A stretch of 64,000 nucleotides of DNA. Source: a virus. Of this stretch, positions 14,954-21,661 are shown piece by piece (position 1 is the first letter of the stretch; each line of letters starts with the position of its first letter). The stretch covers positions 62,001-126,000 of IMG/VR virus record IMGVR_UViG_3300009008_000005; one strand, written 5' to 3'. The notes below the pieces were generated by a model that was not told the DNA's origin, searched no databases, and saw only the letters and a list, made by a program, of their open reading frames with translations. A program made the translations under genes and the position numbers.

Positions 14954-15028
14954 TAGCCACGGCGGGATTCGAACCCGCAACCTCTGGATTTTGAATCCAG
15001 CGCCTCTGCCGGATTGGGCTACGTGGCC
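14954..15028 (-). tRNA. tRNA-Leu (CAA), short variable loop
   Basis: Loop TTCAAAA between CTGGA/TCCAG; A73; five-base variable loop. Confidence 0.85.
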
Positions 15029-15032
15029 ATGG

Positions 15033-15106
15033 CAGGTGGACCGAGACTCGAACTCGGAATCGCCGGATTTGGAGTCCGGTGCCTTATCCAATTTGGCCAT
15101 CCACCC
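15033..15106 (-). tRNA. tRNA-Trp (CCA)
   Basis: Loop CTCCAAA between CCGGA/TCCGG; G73. Confidence 0.92.
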
Positions 15107-15108
15107 TC

Positions 15109-15132
15109 ATTCCATATCCTAGAATATGGAAT
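15109..15132 (-). other. Perfect stem-loop between tRNAs
   Basis: ATTCCATAT / ATATGGAAT nine-base-pair stem with a six-base loop. Possible processing signal or terminator. Confidence 0.5.
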
Positions 15133-15136
15133 TTCG

Positions 15137-15210
15137 CACCCCCGGCAGGATTCGAACCTGCGACTTACGGATTAGGAATCCGTCGCCCTATCCAGCTGGG
15201 CCACGGGGGT
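15137..15210 (-). tRNA. tRNA-Arg (CCU)
   Basis: Loop TTCCTAA between ACGGA/TCCGT; G73. Confidence 0.92.
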
Positions 15211-15246
15211 ATAGGGAACCTGATTGTCAAAGACCGACTTTCACAG

Positions 15247-15319
15247 CGGGCAAGGTGGGGCTCGAACCCACATACTTCCGGTTAACAGCCGGATGCTGAG
15301 CCTGTTCAGCTACTCACCC
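15247..15319 (-). tRNA. tRNA-Asn (GUU)
   Basis: Loop CTGTTAA between TCCGG/CCGGA; G73. Confidence 0.92.
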
Positions 15320-15323
15320 AAAG

Positions 15324-15404
15324 GGAAGTGGTCCGGCTTTGAACCGGAATCCCCGAGCTACCTTTCGGTGTTCGCCCGGTGCTCTAACCTTGAGCTACCA
15401 CTCC
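15324..15404 (-). ncRNA. tRNA-like RNA with hairpin in place of anticodon loop
   Basis: Acceptor GGAGTGG/CCACTTC, D-arm GCTC..GAGC and T-arm TCCGG/CCGGA are good, but between CCGGG and CTCGG lies a 17-base segment containing ACC-GAAA-GGT. No seven-base loop, U33 or readable anticodon. Confidence 0.7.
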
Positions 15405-15420
15405 ACATCCACTTCCCGGG

Positions 15421-15492
15421 GTGTGCGACGGGGATCGAACCCGCACCCTCCGGCACCACAAACCGGCGCTCTCCCACTTGAGCTTCGCACAC
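15421..15492 (-). tRNA. tRNA-His (GUG)
   Basis: Loop TTGTGGT between CCGGT/GCCGG, with the G-1:C73 pair specific to tRNA-His. Confidence 0.93.
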
Positions 15493-15494
15493 AG

Positions 15495-15565
15495 CGAGGA
15501 TGACGGGACTCGAACCCGCTTTATCGGATAGACAGTCCGATGCCTTTCCTAATGGCTACATCCCC
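15495..15565 (-). tRNA. tRNA-Asp (GUC)
   Basis: Loop CTGTCTA between TCGGA/TCCGA; G73. Confidence 0.92.
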
Positions 15566-15584
15566 AGAGGTCCTCAAAGAACAG

Positions 15585-15656
15585 TAGCGGGACCGGGATT
15601 TGAACCCGGATGTCCTGGGTTATGGGCCCAGTGAGTTACCAATACTCTACCCCGCT
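15585..15656 (-). tRNA. Initiator tRNA-fMet (CAU)
   Basis: Loop CCCATAA flanked by GGG/CCC, the three G:C pairs of initiators, and TTCAAAT T-loop. The acceptor starts with A1:U72 rather than the usual C1xA72 mismatch. Confidence 0.85.
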
Positions 15657-15659
15657 ATA

Positions 15660-15752
15660 GACAGCACTGACTTACTTCTCCAGTCAGGTGAGGCCAGACG
15701 TTCGGCCAGTACTGTCAGGCTCCAGTACGTGCCCATGGGAGGCGTACTGGAA
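15660..15752 (-). ncRNA. Three-hairpin spacer RNA in tRNA array
   Basis: No ORF. Contains CCAGTACG/CGTACTGG, GGCC-flanked and CTGACT/AGTCAG stems in tandem. It would be part of the tRNA transcript. Confidence 0.45.
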
Positions 15753-15755
15753 CAG

Positions 15756-15829
15756 TGGACCCAGGCGGAATTGAACCGCCGACACCTCGGTCTTCAGCCG
15801 AGTGCTCTACCGAACTGAGCTACAGGTCC
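15756..15829 (-). tRNA. tRNA-Phe (GAA)
   Basis: Loop CTGAAGA between CTCGG/CCGAG; A73. Confidence 0.92.
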
Positions 15830-15830
15830 A

Positions 15831-16079
15831 TTACTTACGCATCAACTTCGGCTGCTCCTTCGGATCGAAGGACATCTTTCCGTCCTTATCGAAGCTCCAG
15901 ACATCCGATACCTCACGCATCTCCGGAAAGATCACATCTTCGTCCACCTCATAGGTAAGTTCTCCTAGTGCCTCCTTAACCTTGGAGCGAAGTTTTCTAT
16001 TTGCGAACCTCTTACCCTGCTTATCCGACGCCGCCTTGGTGATGCCGGTGATCGCTGTTTTCTGATAGGACCTACTCAT
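15831..16079 (-). CDS. Small basic unknown protein
   Basis: 82 residues. GGAGGTCCAT precedes ATG 16079. Basic N-terminal half, acidic middle; not recognised. Squeezed between tRNA-Ile and tRNA-Phe, so made from the tRNA transcript. Confidence 0.65.
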   Translation of the reverse strand: MSRSYQKTAITGITKAASDKQGKRFANRKLRSKVKEALGELTYEVDEDVIFPEMREVSDVWSFDKDGKMSFDPKEQPKLMRK

Positions 16080-16093
16080 ATGGACCTCCGAAG

Positions 16094-16167
16094 TTCCTGC
16101 GAGTGGATTTGAACCACTGACCTCTCGGTTATCAGCCAAGGGCTCTACCGGACTGAGCTACGCAGGA
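16094..16167 (-). tRNA. tRNA-Ile (GAU)
   Basis: Loop CTGATAA between CTTGG/CCGAG; acceptor TCCTGCG/CGCAGGA. Promoter-proximal gene of the array. Confidence 0.92.
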
Positions 16168-16224
16168 TTGTGTGAGAAAACCGCCGTGGGCTAGGAAAGA
16201 ATCTGATTGCCAGAGAGCGCACAC

Positions 16225-16290
16225 AACCGTTTACCGGCCTCGGGCCACGATCGCAAATAGCGATCATGAGACCTCCCGGTAAATGACATA
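16225..16290 (-). ncRNA. Structured leader of the tRNA array
   Basis: TTTACCGG/CCGGTAAA closes a domain containing a GATCGC/GCGATC hairpin and GGCC repeats. Between the minus-strand promoter and tRNA-Ile. No ORF in 16170-16350. Confidence 0.45.
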
Positions 16291-16351
16291 TGTGTTCTCG
16301 CCAGCAAGCTGACCTCCTACGGCTACGCTAATCGTACGGCGTAGATATTCC

Positions 16352-16376
16352 GTGTCAACAAGAATCTTATACCAGG
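16352..16376 (-). promoter_or_regulatory. Promoter of the tRNA array
   Basis: CCTGGTATAAGATTCTTG matches the phage promoter core and faces the tRNA genes. Confidence 0.65.
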
Positions 16377-16418
16377 AACAAAAAAATTTTAGACCTTGGG
16401 AAAACCTGAGCCCTACAC

Positions 16419-16437
16419 GGCATAAGAGTAGTGTAAG
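16419..16437 (+). promoter_or_regulatory. Phage promoter for structured RNA
   Basis: GGCATAAGAGTAGTGTAAG, divergent from the tRNA promoter and followed by no ORF. Confidence 0.7.
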
Positions 16438-16592
16438 GTCAGGCCTCTCCGCCGAGAATGTGCTGTCTTATGCAGTACCTAAACCACCCCGGGGAAGCAC
16501 TAAACCCAGGAGTCGTAGGTGCATACTAGGCAGGCGGAGAGGCGAGGAAGGCCTGAAAAGGGGAGGGGACCGCAATCCACTCCTCTTTTACC
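16438..16592 (+). ncRNA. Novel structured RNA with own promoter and terminator
   Basis: A 14-bp helix pairs 16440-16453 with 16533-16539 plus 16549-16555, leaving a nine-base bulge at 16540-16548. Inside, TATGCA+CCTA (16469-16481) pairs with TAGGTGCATA (16516-16525). GTGCT (16460) and AGCAC (16496) can also pair. A terminator follows. No ORF. Confidence 0.75.
16556..16592. terminator. Bidirectional terminator
   Basis: AAAAGGGGAGGGG pairs with CCACTCCTCTTTT (one wobble, one mismatch). A and T tracts on both sides let it serve the plus-strand RNA and the minus-strand tail genes. Confidence 0.75.
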
Positions 16593-16726
16593 TAGAGACG
16601 AGTGCTGCACTTCCCGCAGAACTTGTTAGCCGAGCTAGACTTATGTCCACAGGATGGGCACGTGGGCAGACCCAGTAGTCTCGAACGTGAGCTTCCTTCG
16701 TGTGGTGAACGGGTACGCAGAGGCAC
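16592..16726 (-). CDS. Zinc-ribbon microprotein or frameshifted tail-spike extension
   Basis: The frame contains CPSCGH...KFCGKCSTRL, a textbook four-cysteine zinc ribbon, ending at a TAG. GTG 16726 is the only start and has a weak ribosome site. It overlaps the end of the tail-spike gene in the +1 frame, so it may be an alternative C-terminus. Confidence 0.5.
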   Translation of the reverse strand: MPLRTRSPHEGSSRSRLLGLPTCPSCGHKSSSANKFCGKCSTRL

Positions 16727-18011
16727 GATCCATCGTCGTAGCAGTTACCCAGGCAGCACCATCCCACAGCTCGCAGATGACATCAGTGTTTGTGTCCTTC
16801 ACCAACGCCGTCACGACCTCCATCTTGATCCCCGGGAAGGGAAGGGGATCTGCGATGTAAATGCAGTCACCCGCCGCAGCACCAGCGGGGAACTGGAACG
16901 TGGATCCAGTCTGACTACGGGCAGCGGCGGTCACACTGGTGAACCTGGACCCGGAAGGCTCCGACGCAGCGTACTGATGGACCTCCATGGCCCAAGCATA
17001 GGAGTCCCCCTCCCCAAAGGTCGACTCGAAGCCCATACCTGGGAGGCCAGTGGCGTTCTCCCCGATAGTACACATCGCCTCGTCACCAGCGATGGAGGTG
17101 TCCATGAAGGACATGTGTACATCGCTTGAAGCATTCAGGGTCAGCTTCGACCGGTCCAAGTCACCACCGGAGATCAGTACGGTATCCCCAGCAGCGGTCA
17201 CCACATGGTTCGTGGATGACCCATCAATCCGGAATCCGATGAGCGCTACCTCAGCCCCATTGACAGTCTGAAGCCCTGTAGTCACGAATCCCGTAGATAC
17301 CGCACTACCATGGATGACACCTCCGTCATTGAAGATGCCTATACCCGCTCCCTGACTACGGAGAATGGCGCTGAAGATATGAACAGTACCGCCTCCGTCC
17401 ACCCAGAGCCCACGGGTGAAGGTGGTGTTTGCGTTCGTATGCACGTTTGTGATGTTGAGGGAGCCGGAGTCGATCTTGATAAGATTCGTCAGAGTAGGAG
17501 ACCCAGTAAACATGAAGTCAGATATCTCCATGATACCGGAAGAGTCGATCTGGATCCCTGTCGTCCCCGTACCGCCTAGTACATTGATCTGCCTACCGAT
17601 GATGCTGCCTGCGTTCGACGAGCACAGGAATCCGATGTCCCCGTTCGTAGAGAAGCAGTCATGAAGCTCAATGTCGTACTTCCCTGCAGGGATGTAGAAG
17701 GAGGCCGTACCCGGATCAGACTGAGCTGCCCACTTCACCCTGAGGCCGATGACCTCACAGTCCTTCCCGATGGTGATCGCATGGGACGATGCATCATTCG
17801 GTACAATCCTGGTAACCTCGTGCCGACCAGGGGCGAAGAGGGTCACGTAGTCAGGGACAACAATTGGGTCCTCAATGTAAGTACCTGGGTAGACTTCGAT
17901 GAGCATCCGATTGTTGGTGTTCACAACCAGAGCTGCTGCGTCGCACGCATCCTTCACGGAGGTGTAGTCACCACCAGCGGTGGCTACCGTATACACCTGG
18001 GCGTACGACAC
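16641..18011 (-). CDS. Tail spike/fibre, parallel beta-helix
   Basis: 456 residues. Repeated short strands with GG/SGG turns and the opening TVATAGGDYTSVKDACDAA are typical of pectate-lyase-fold phage spikes that bind or cut surface glycans. The GTG start is unconvincing: the frame stays open and protein-like back to about 18095 (LLGDAEGKVFTADG), suggesting fusion with the upstream frame. Confidence 0.8.
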   Translation of the reverse strand: MSYAQVYTVATAGGDYTSVKDACDAAALVVNTNNRMLIEVYPGTYIEDPIVVPDYVTLFAPGRHEVTRIVPNDASSHAITIGKDCEVIGLRVKWAAQSDPGTASFYIPAGKYDIELHDCFSTNGDIGFLCSSNAGSIIGRQINVLGGTGTTGIQIDSSGIMEISDFMFTGSPTLTNLIKIDSGSLNITNVHTNANTTFTRGLWVDGGGTVHIFSAILRSQGAGIGIFNDGGVIHGSAVSTGFVTTGLQTVNGAEVALIGFRIDGSSTNHVVTAAGDTVLISGGDLDRSKLTLNASSDVHMSFMDTSIAGDEAMCTIGENATGLPGMGFESTFGEGDSYAWAMEVHQYAASEPSGSRFTSVTAAARSQTGSTFQFPAGAAAGDCIYIADPLPFPGIKMEVVTALVKDTNTDVICELWDGAAWVTATTMDRASAYPFTTRRKLTFETTGSAHVPILWT

Positions 18012-18063
18012 GGCTACTGGATCTTCCCAGCCCGCCCCATCGGCACCATCAGCAGTGAATACC

Positions 18064-18378
18064 TTACCCTCTGCATCCCCCAGTAGCCAGGAGTGTGTCA
18101 GCCTCTACGGGCTCCCAATCTTCCCACGCTGATGACCCATCGCCCTGCCCACGCAGGTATCTTCCATCAGGTACACCTGTACTCTTGATCGCCGTGCCCT
18201 CTGGAGTAGCGGGACCGGCATCTTCAAGGGCCTGTATGCGAGCATCGGCCCCGTCCATCTCACCCTCAAGATTCACGAAGGCGTCATCGGTATCCGCACG
18301 TAAGTCTGAGCCTACACGATCCGCTCTGTTCAGGTGTGGGTACTTCGGTCCGTCTACTAGACTTCTACTTCTGGCCAT
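18064..18378 (-). CDS. Tail spike N-terminal part, in another frame
   Basis: 104 residues with fibre-like text (SSAWEDWEPVEAD) echoed downstream in the other frame (GAGWEDPVAV). GGAGGAATA precedes ATG 18378. A +1 shift near 18085-18100 would join it to the beta-helix gene into about 575 residues. Confidence 0.7.
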   Translation of the reverse strand: MARSRSLVDGPKYPHLNRADRVGSDLRADTDDAFVNLEGEMDGADARIQALEDAGPATPEGTAIKSTGVPDGRYLRGQGDGSSAWEDWEPVEADTLLATGGCRG

Positions 18379-18709
18379 TATTCCTCCTACCCCTTGAGAT
18401 TCGTAGGGCTAGAGCTAGCGCAGCCGCTGATGGTAGTCCTACGGCTGTCCCTGTGGCTATGGAAGCGTTGCGTATGGGGATCTTAGGGAATTTCCCTAAG
18501 GGTCGCTTAGGTACCTTCCCAAAGAGCTTGCGTAATACCCAGCCTTTCAGTCCCTTCTTACGATTTAGCTCGGAGAACGTATCTCCGACGCCGGAGTTGA
18601 TTCCGTCGAAGATGGCTTTAGTCTTGAGGTAGTCCTTTATACCTACCCCTGCACCAATGCCTGCCCCGCCTACGATCCCACCTGCAAGGTCTCTATAACC
18701 GTCTTTCAT
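18365..18709 (-). CDS. Basic glycine-rich protein
   Basis: 114 residues: glycine-zipper-like N-terminus (GGIVGGAGIGAGVG), basic middle, hydrophobic C-terminal stretch. Possibly a virion protein that enters membranes. Not recognised. Confidence 0.6.
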   Translation of the reverse strand: MKDGYRDLAGGIVGGAGIGAGVGIKDYLKTKAIFDGINSGVGDTFSELNRKKGLKGWVLRKLFGKVPKRPLGKFPKIPIRNASIATGTAVGLPSAAALALALRISRGRRNNGQK

Positions 18710-19271
18710 ATGCTGGTACCTGGTCCATTTTAGTGACGACCTTCTTCTGCATCTTTGGACGTATCCGAAGTGGGTAGCCAGAAGCTGCTAGCGGGTCGAG
18801 GCCTAGATATTTCTTACCCTTCGCAAGAGCTGCCATACTCGCAAGTCCAGTACCTGGAATACCACCACCCAGCACCGCACCTGGAAGAGAACCTACGTAC
18901 GCATCGGGATGCTGCACTGCGATAGGGATAACATTCTTAGAGAACCCCTTCGCAGCCTTGCGGGCTACCCACGTCCATAGGTTCTCGCCCTGCTGGGTGA
19001 AGTGCTCCTTCGGTATCTTCCGTAGAGCTTTCTCGCTGGCCTCATGACCCAAGCTATGGGCTAAAACCCTACCCGCCAACTCCCTGTCATCAAGTTGCTT
19101 ACTAGTTCTATGCATAGACTTCGGGATAAAAAGCCGCATGTTCTCGGTCCCCTTGAAGGGTACCTGTACGGCCTTTCGTATCAGCTTGTCAGCTCTAAGA
19201 AGAAAGGCTTGCTTCTCTTTCTCCTGATTGTATGTCTGTAAGGCGAAGCCCAGCTTTGTGACCTCTGGCAT
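18693..19271 (-). CDS. Virion-type basic protein
   Basis: 192 residues. Begins with TKLGFALQTYN, close to the C-terminal TKLGMALDLYK of the 480-residue protein at 56550. Contains a glycine-rich hydrophobic stretch. Unknown function, probably packaged. Confidence 0.6.
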   Translation of the reverse strand: MPEVTKLGFALQTYNQEKEKQAFLLRADKLIRKAVQVPFKGTENMRLFIPKSMHRTSKQLDDRELAGRVLAHSLGHEASEKALRKIPKEHFTQQGENLWTWVARKAAKGFSKNVIPIAVQHPDAYVGSLPGAVLGGGIPGTGLASMAALAKGKKYLGLDPLAASGYPLRIRPKMQKKVVTKMDQVPAYERRL

Positions 19272-19744
19272 TACCTGCTCCTGAACTTAGGGAGTTTCTT
19301 TATGGAATCATCGATGCGATCCGTGCGGAGGGAGGCCATTGATGACATTAGCTTCGTAACAGCATCGTCTACGTTAGTCCCGGGTTCGAGCGGGATCTGG
19401 CCCACCCTACGGGCCTTCAGCACATCATCTAGCACTGCCTGCTGTACGTCTAGAGGAGCAGCCTTGAATGCCGGGGGAGCTTTGAAGGATGGTGGCTTAG
19501 GGGAAGAGCCGAACATGCCCTGCATGAGCTTGCTGACGTCATAGTCGACCTTGTCACGGCTCATGATACGCCCCTTGTCAAATCGGGGTAGAGTCCTAGC
19601 CTCATGATGACCGGCCCTGACGTCCTGGATCAGCGTGTCGTCGTACTTGTTGAGTGCGTCCGTAAGGACCTCGGTCAGCTGCTTTCTCACAGCCTTCCTA
19701 CGGGATCCTCTCCGGAACAGGTCAAAAGCTCTACCGAAGCGCAT
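19271..19744 (-). CDS. Basic unknown protein
   Basis: 157 residues, Arg/Lys-rich N-terminus (FGRAFDLFRRGSRRK), helical. Follows its own promoter. Confidence 0.6.
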   Translation of the reverse strand: MRFGRAFDLFRRGSRRKAVRKQLTEVLTDALNKYDDTLIQDVRAGHHEARTLPRFDKGRIMSRDKVDYDVSKLMQGMFGSSPKPPSFKAPPAFKAAPLDVQQAVLDDVLKARRVGQIPLEPGTNVDDAVTKLMSSMASLRTDRIDDSIKKLPKFRSR

Positions 19745-19765
19745 AGCGTTCCCCCTAGATAGTTA

Positions 19766-19785
19766 CCTCGGTGCTCTTATACCTC
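19766..19785 (-). promoter_or_regulatory. Phage promoter (minus)
   Basis: GAGGTATAAGAGCACCGAGG. Its TATAA contains the TAA stop of the upstream gene. Confidence 0.6.
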
Positions 19786-20349
19786 GGTCCCGTAGGCTAT
19801 TAGCTTCAGGTTGGGCCTGTAGAGGGCCCAACCGATCAGCTTGTCCTCGGTCAGATGCACTCGCTCTAACACATCCAATATTGTAGCAGACCTGTCCACG
19901 AAGGGGCCATGTTTGCCCCAATTTCCAGTGTGGAAGTACCCTCCGTCTCTCTCAAAGAGACAGAGGTTATGACCACCAGTACGTTTCTTATCCGACATCC
20001 AGGACACACTAATGACCTTGGGGTGGTACTCAGGGCGGATCGAAGCTGCGCACCATACAGCAAACTCATCGCAGTCTAGAGCGCCCTTAGGTTGTGGCCT
20101 CCCCTTAGAGACCTCACTGATGCAGTACGCAACCCAATGCGGGGAGCCGACCGCATCCCATAGTTCCCTCTTGCCGTCCTTCGTCCAGGTCAGCTTCTTA
20201 GCCATAGCCGTGGCCGTACCAGGTTTCAGGTCTGCAGACACGGTGTAATTCTTGTACTTACGATGATACAGCCACCTGTAGAATCTGGACCACAGAAAGT
20301 ACAGGCGGGTGAACATCAGGAAAGAGTAGCCTTGTTTCCAGAACCACAT
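19777..20349 (-). CDS. Transglutaminase-like cysteine peptidase candidate
   Basis: 190 residues. An aromatic hydrophobic N-terminus, then DCDEFAVWCAAS, GGHNLCLFE and HTGNWG, placing Cys and His as in papain/transglutaminase-fold enzymes. GGAGGTGGCGC supports ATG 20349 rather than 20367. Could process peptidoglycan or virion proteins. Confidence 0.55.
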   Translation of the reverse strand: MWFWKQGYSFLMFTRLYFLWSRFYRWLYHRKYKNYTVSADLKPGTATAMAKKLTWTKDGKRELWDAVGSPHWVAYCISEVSKGRPQPKGALDCDEFAVWCAASIRPEYHPKVISVSWMSDKKRTGGHNLCLFERDGGYFHTGNWGKHGPFVDRSATILDVLERVHLTEDKLIGWALYRPNLKLIAYGTEV

Positions 20350-20405
20350 GCGCCACCTCCTACCCAAGAGTATGCCTTACGGCATGCCTCAGAGACAACC
20401 CGAGG

Positions 20406-20420
20406 TATTTCGGCGAAATA
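20406..20420. promoter_or_regulatory. Palindromic operator, copy 4
   Basis: TATTTCGGCGAAATA, four bases before the promoter core of the 20462 gene. Confidence 0.75.
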
Positions 20421-20439
20421 CGGAATAAGAACTGTGGAG
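20421..20439 (+). promoter_or_regulatory. Phage promoter
   Basis: CGGAATAAGAACTGTGGAG, overlapped by operator copy 4. Confidence 0.65.
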
Positions 20440-20461
20440 ACAACCCACAAAGGAGCTTCCG

Positions 20462-20941
20462 ATGCCACCTGATGAATGGATAATGCGACCGACTGTAGCC
20501 TACCATCCTGCGGAGGAGCCGAGAGTCCGTGAGCGACGAACCTTCGCCGTACAGGCGAAGGAGGTGCTCGACGAATACTTCAAGACCCTCATCACGCCAC
20601 CTTCCCTTGACGACCTGAGCAGGCTGGAGAAGCTGCTGGAGGAGAGGCTCGGACTCCTCTGTAGCATCCAACAATCCAACATCTCCCTTGCTGACAACAG
20701 GATCTCCATGGCTGTGGTGCGCCGGGAGCGGGTCAGTATCTCCGACGAGCATATAACCCTCCGCATGGGTCGCACTCTCAATGAGGGGGAGGTCTCACTG
20801 GTCGTGAACACCAACGCAGGGGTGCGAGGGGCCTCTACCGAGGTCGGCTGGTGCCATAACTGCGACTCCCTGCCCTACAACTGTGGTTGCCGTGGTCAGC
20901 GCTTCTCCCCGAGGGAGACCGGTGTCGCAGCCACTGGGTAG
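20462..20941 (+). CDS. Cys-motif small protein, family A
   Basis: 159 residues. N-terminal helices, then a C-terminal GWCHNCD...YNCGC cluster likely binding zinc. The same ending occurs in the 20922 and 25453 genes, which makes a three-member family. AAAGGAG precedes the ATG. Confidence 0.7.
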   Translation: MPPDEWIMRPTVAYHPAEEPRVRERRTFAVQAKEVLDEYFKTLITPPSLDDLSRLEKLLEERLGLLCSIQQSNISLADNRISMAVVRRERVSISDEHITLRMGRTLNEGEVSLVVNTNAGVRGASTEVGWCHNCDSLPYNCGCRGQRFSPRETGVAATG

Positions 20942-21368
20942 CTTCATTGACTCCAAGGTCCGGAACTTCTTCCGGGCCGTGGACGCTATAGGTCCTACGG
21001 AGTTAGAAGCGCTGCGGAGAGAGCTGCTGGAAGCGTACGGATTGAACGCATTCGTGAGCTTCCTACCTGGAGGCTCGTTCGGGGTCAAGATCACCGGCCG
21101 AACGGGATACTCCGCAAGGCAGCTATCTCTACGTCTAGAGGAGGACGTAGAGATATACAGTGTAAGTCGGCTGGCGCATAACTGGTGTTCTACCTGCGAC
21201 CTTCCTAGGGCGAGGTGCAGCCACAGCAGGGCCTACGGGTGGGGAACCCCATATGGAGCGGCTAACACGATACAGGACACCATAAGGTACTACACGAGCA
21301 CCGCTTCCAATTCGACATTCAACCTGGATCCGATGTGGGGTACTACGAGCGCTACAACATATCGGTGA
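20922..21368 (+). CDS. Cys-motif small protein, family A
   Basis: 148 residues from GTG 20922 (GAGGGAG upstream), overlapping the previous gene by 20 bp. Ends with NWCSTCD...RCSH, matching its neighbour, plus a Ser/Thr/Tyr-rich tail. Confidence 0.65.
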   Translation: MSQPLGSFIDSKVRNFFRAVDAIGPTELEALRRELLEAYGLNAFVSFLPGGSFGVKITGRTGYSARQLSLRLEEDVEIYSVSRLAHNWCSTCDLPRARCSHSRAYGWGTPYGAANTIQDTIRYYTSTASNSTFNLDPMWGTTSATTYR

Positions 21369-21369
21369 G

Positions 21370-21392
21370 AAAGGGGGCTTCGGCCCCTTTTT
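21370..21392 (+). terminator. Rho-independent terminator
   Basis: AAAGGGGGCTTCGGCCCCTTTTTA. Confidence 0.85.
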
Positions 21393-21394
21393 AC

Positions 21395-21658
21395 CTAGGG
21401 CTCGGAGACTTCTTTGAGAGCTTCATACCTCGCTCGGAGGTCTTTTATGATCTCCTGTAGGCCTTGCTCATACTCCATGCGGTCAGACATCCAGCCGTCT
21501 GTGACCTCATACCAGCCCTTGTCCTCGTCCTCCTTCACCTCGGCCTTGGTGACGAAAACAGGCTTGTCCCGGTACGGATCCTTCTTGCAGTACGGCTTGC
21601 AGATTCCGTAGCAACCAGAAAGGGAGAGGAGTGCCACCCATAGTAATAGATTTCGCAA
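21395..21658 (-). CDS. Lipoprotein
   Basis: 87 residues. Signal peptide with lipobox LSGC (cleavage before Cys16), further Cys nearby, acidic helical C-terminus. In a lysis/virion region an outer-membrane spanin is possible, but the protein is not Pro-rich. Confidence 0.65.
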   Translation of the reverse strand: MRNLLLWVALLSLSGCYGICKPYCKKDPYRDKPVFVTKAEVKEDEDKGWYEVTDGWMSDRMEYEQGLQEIIKDLRARYEALKEVSEP

Positions 21659-21661
21659 GAG

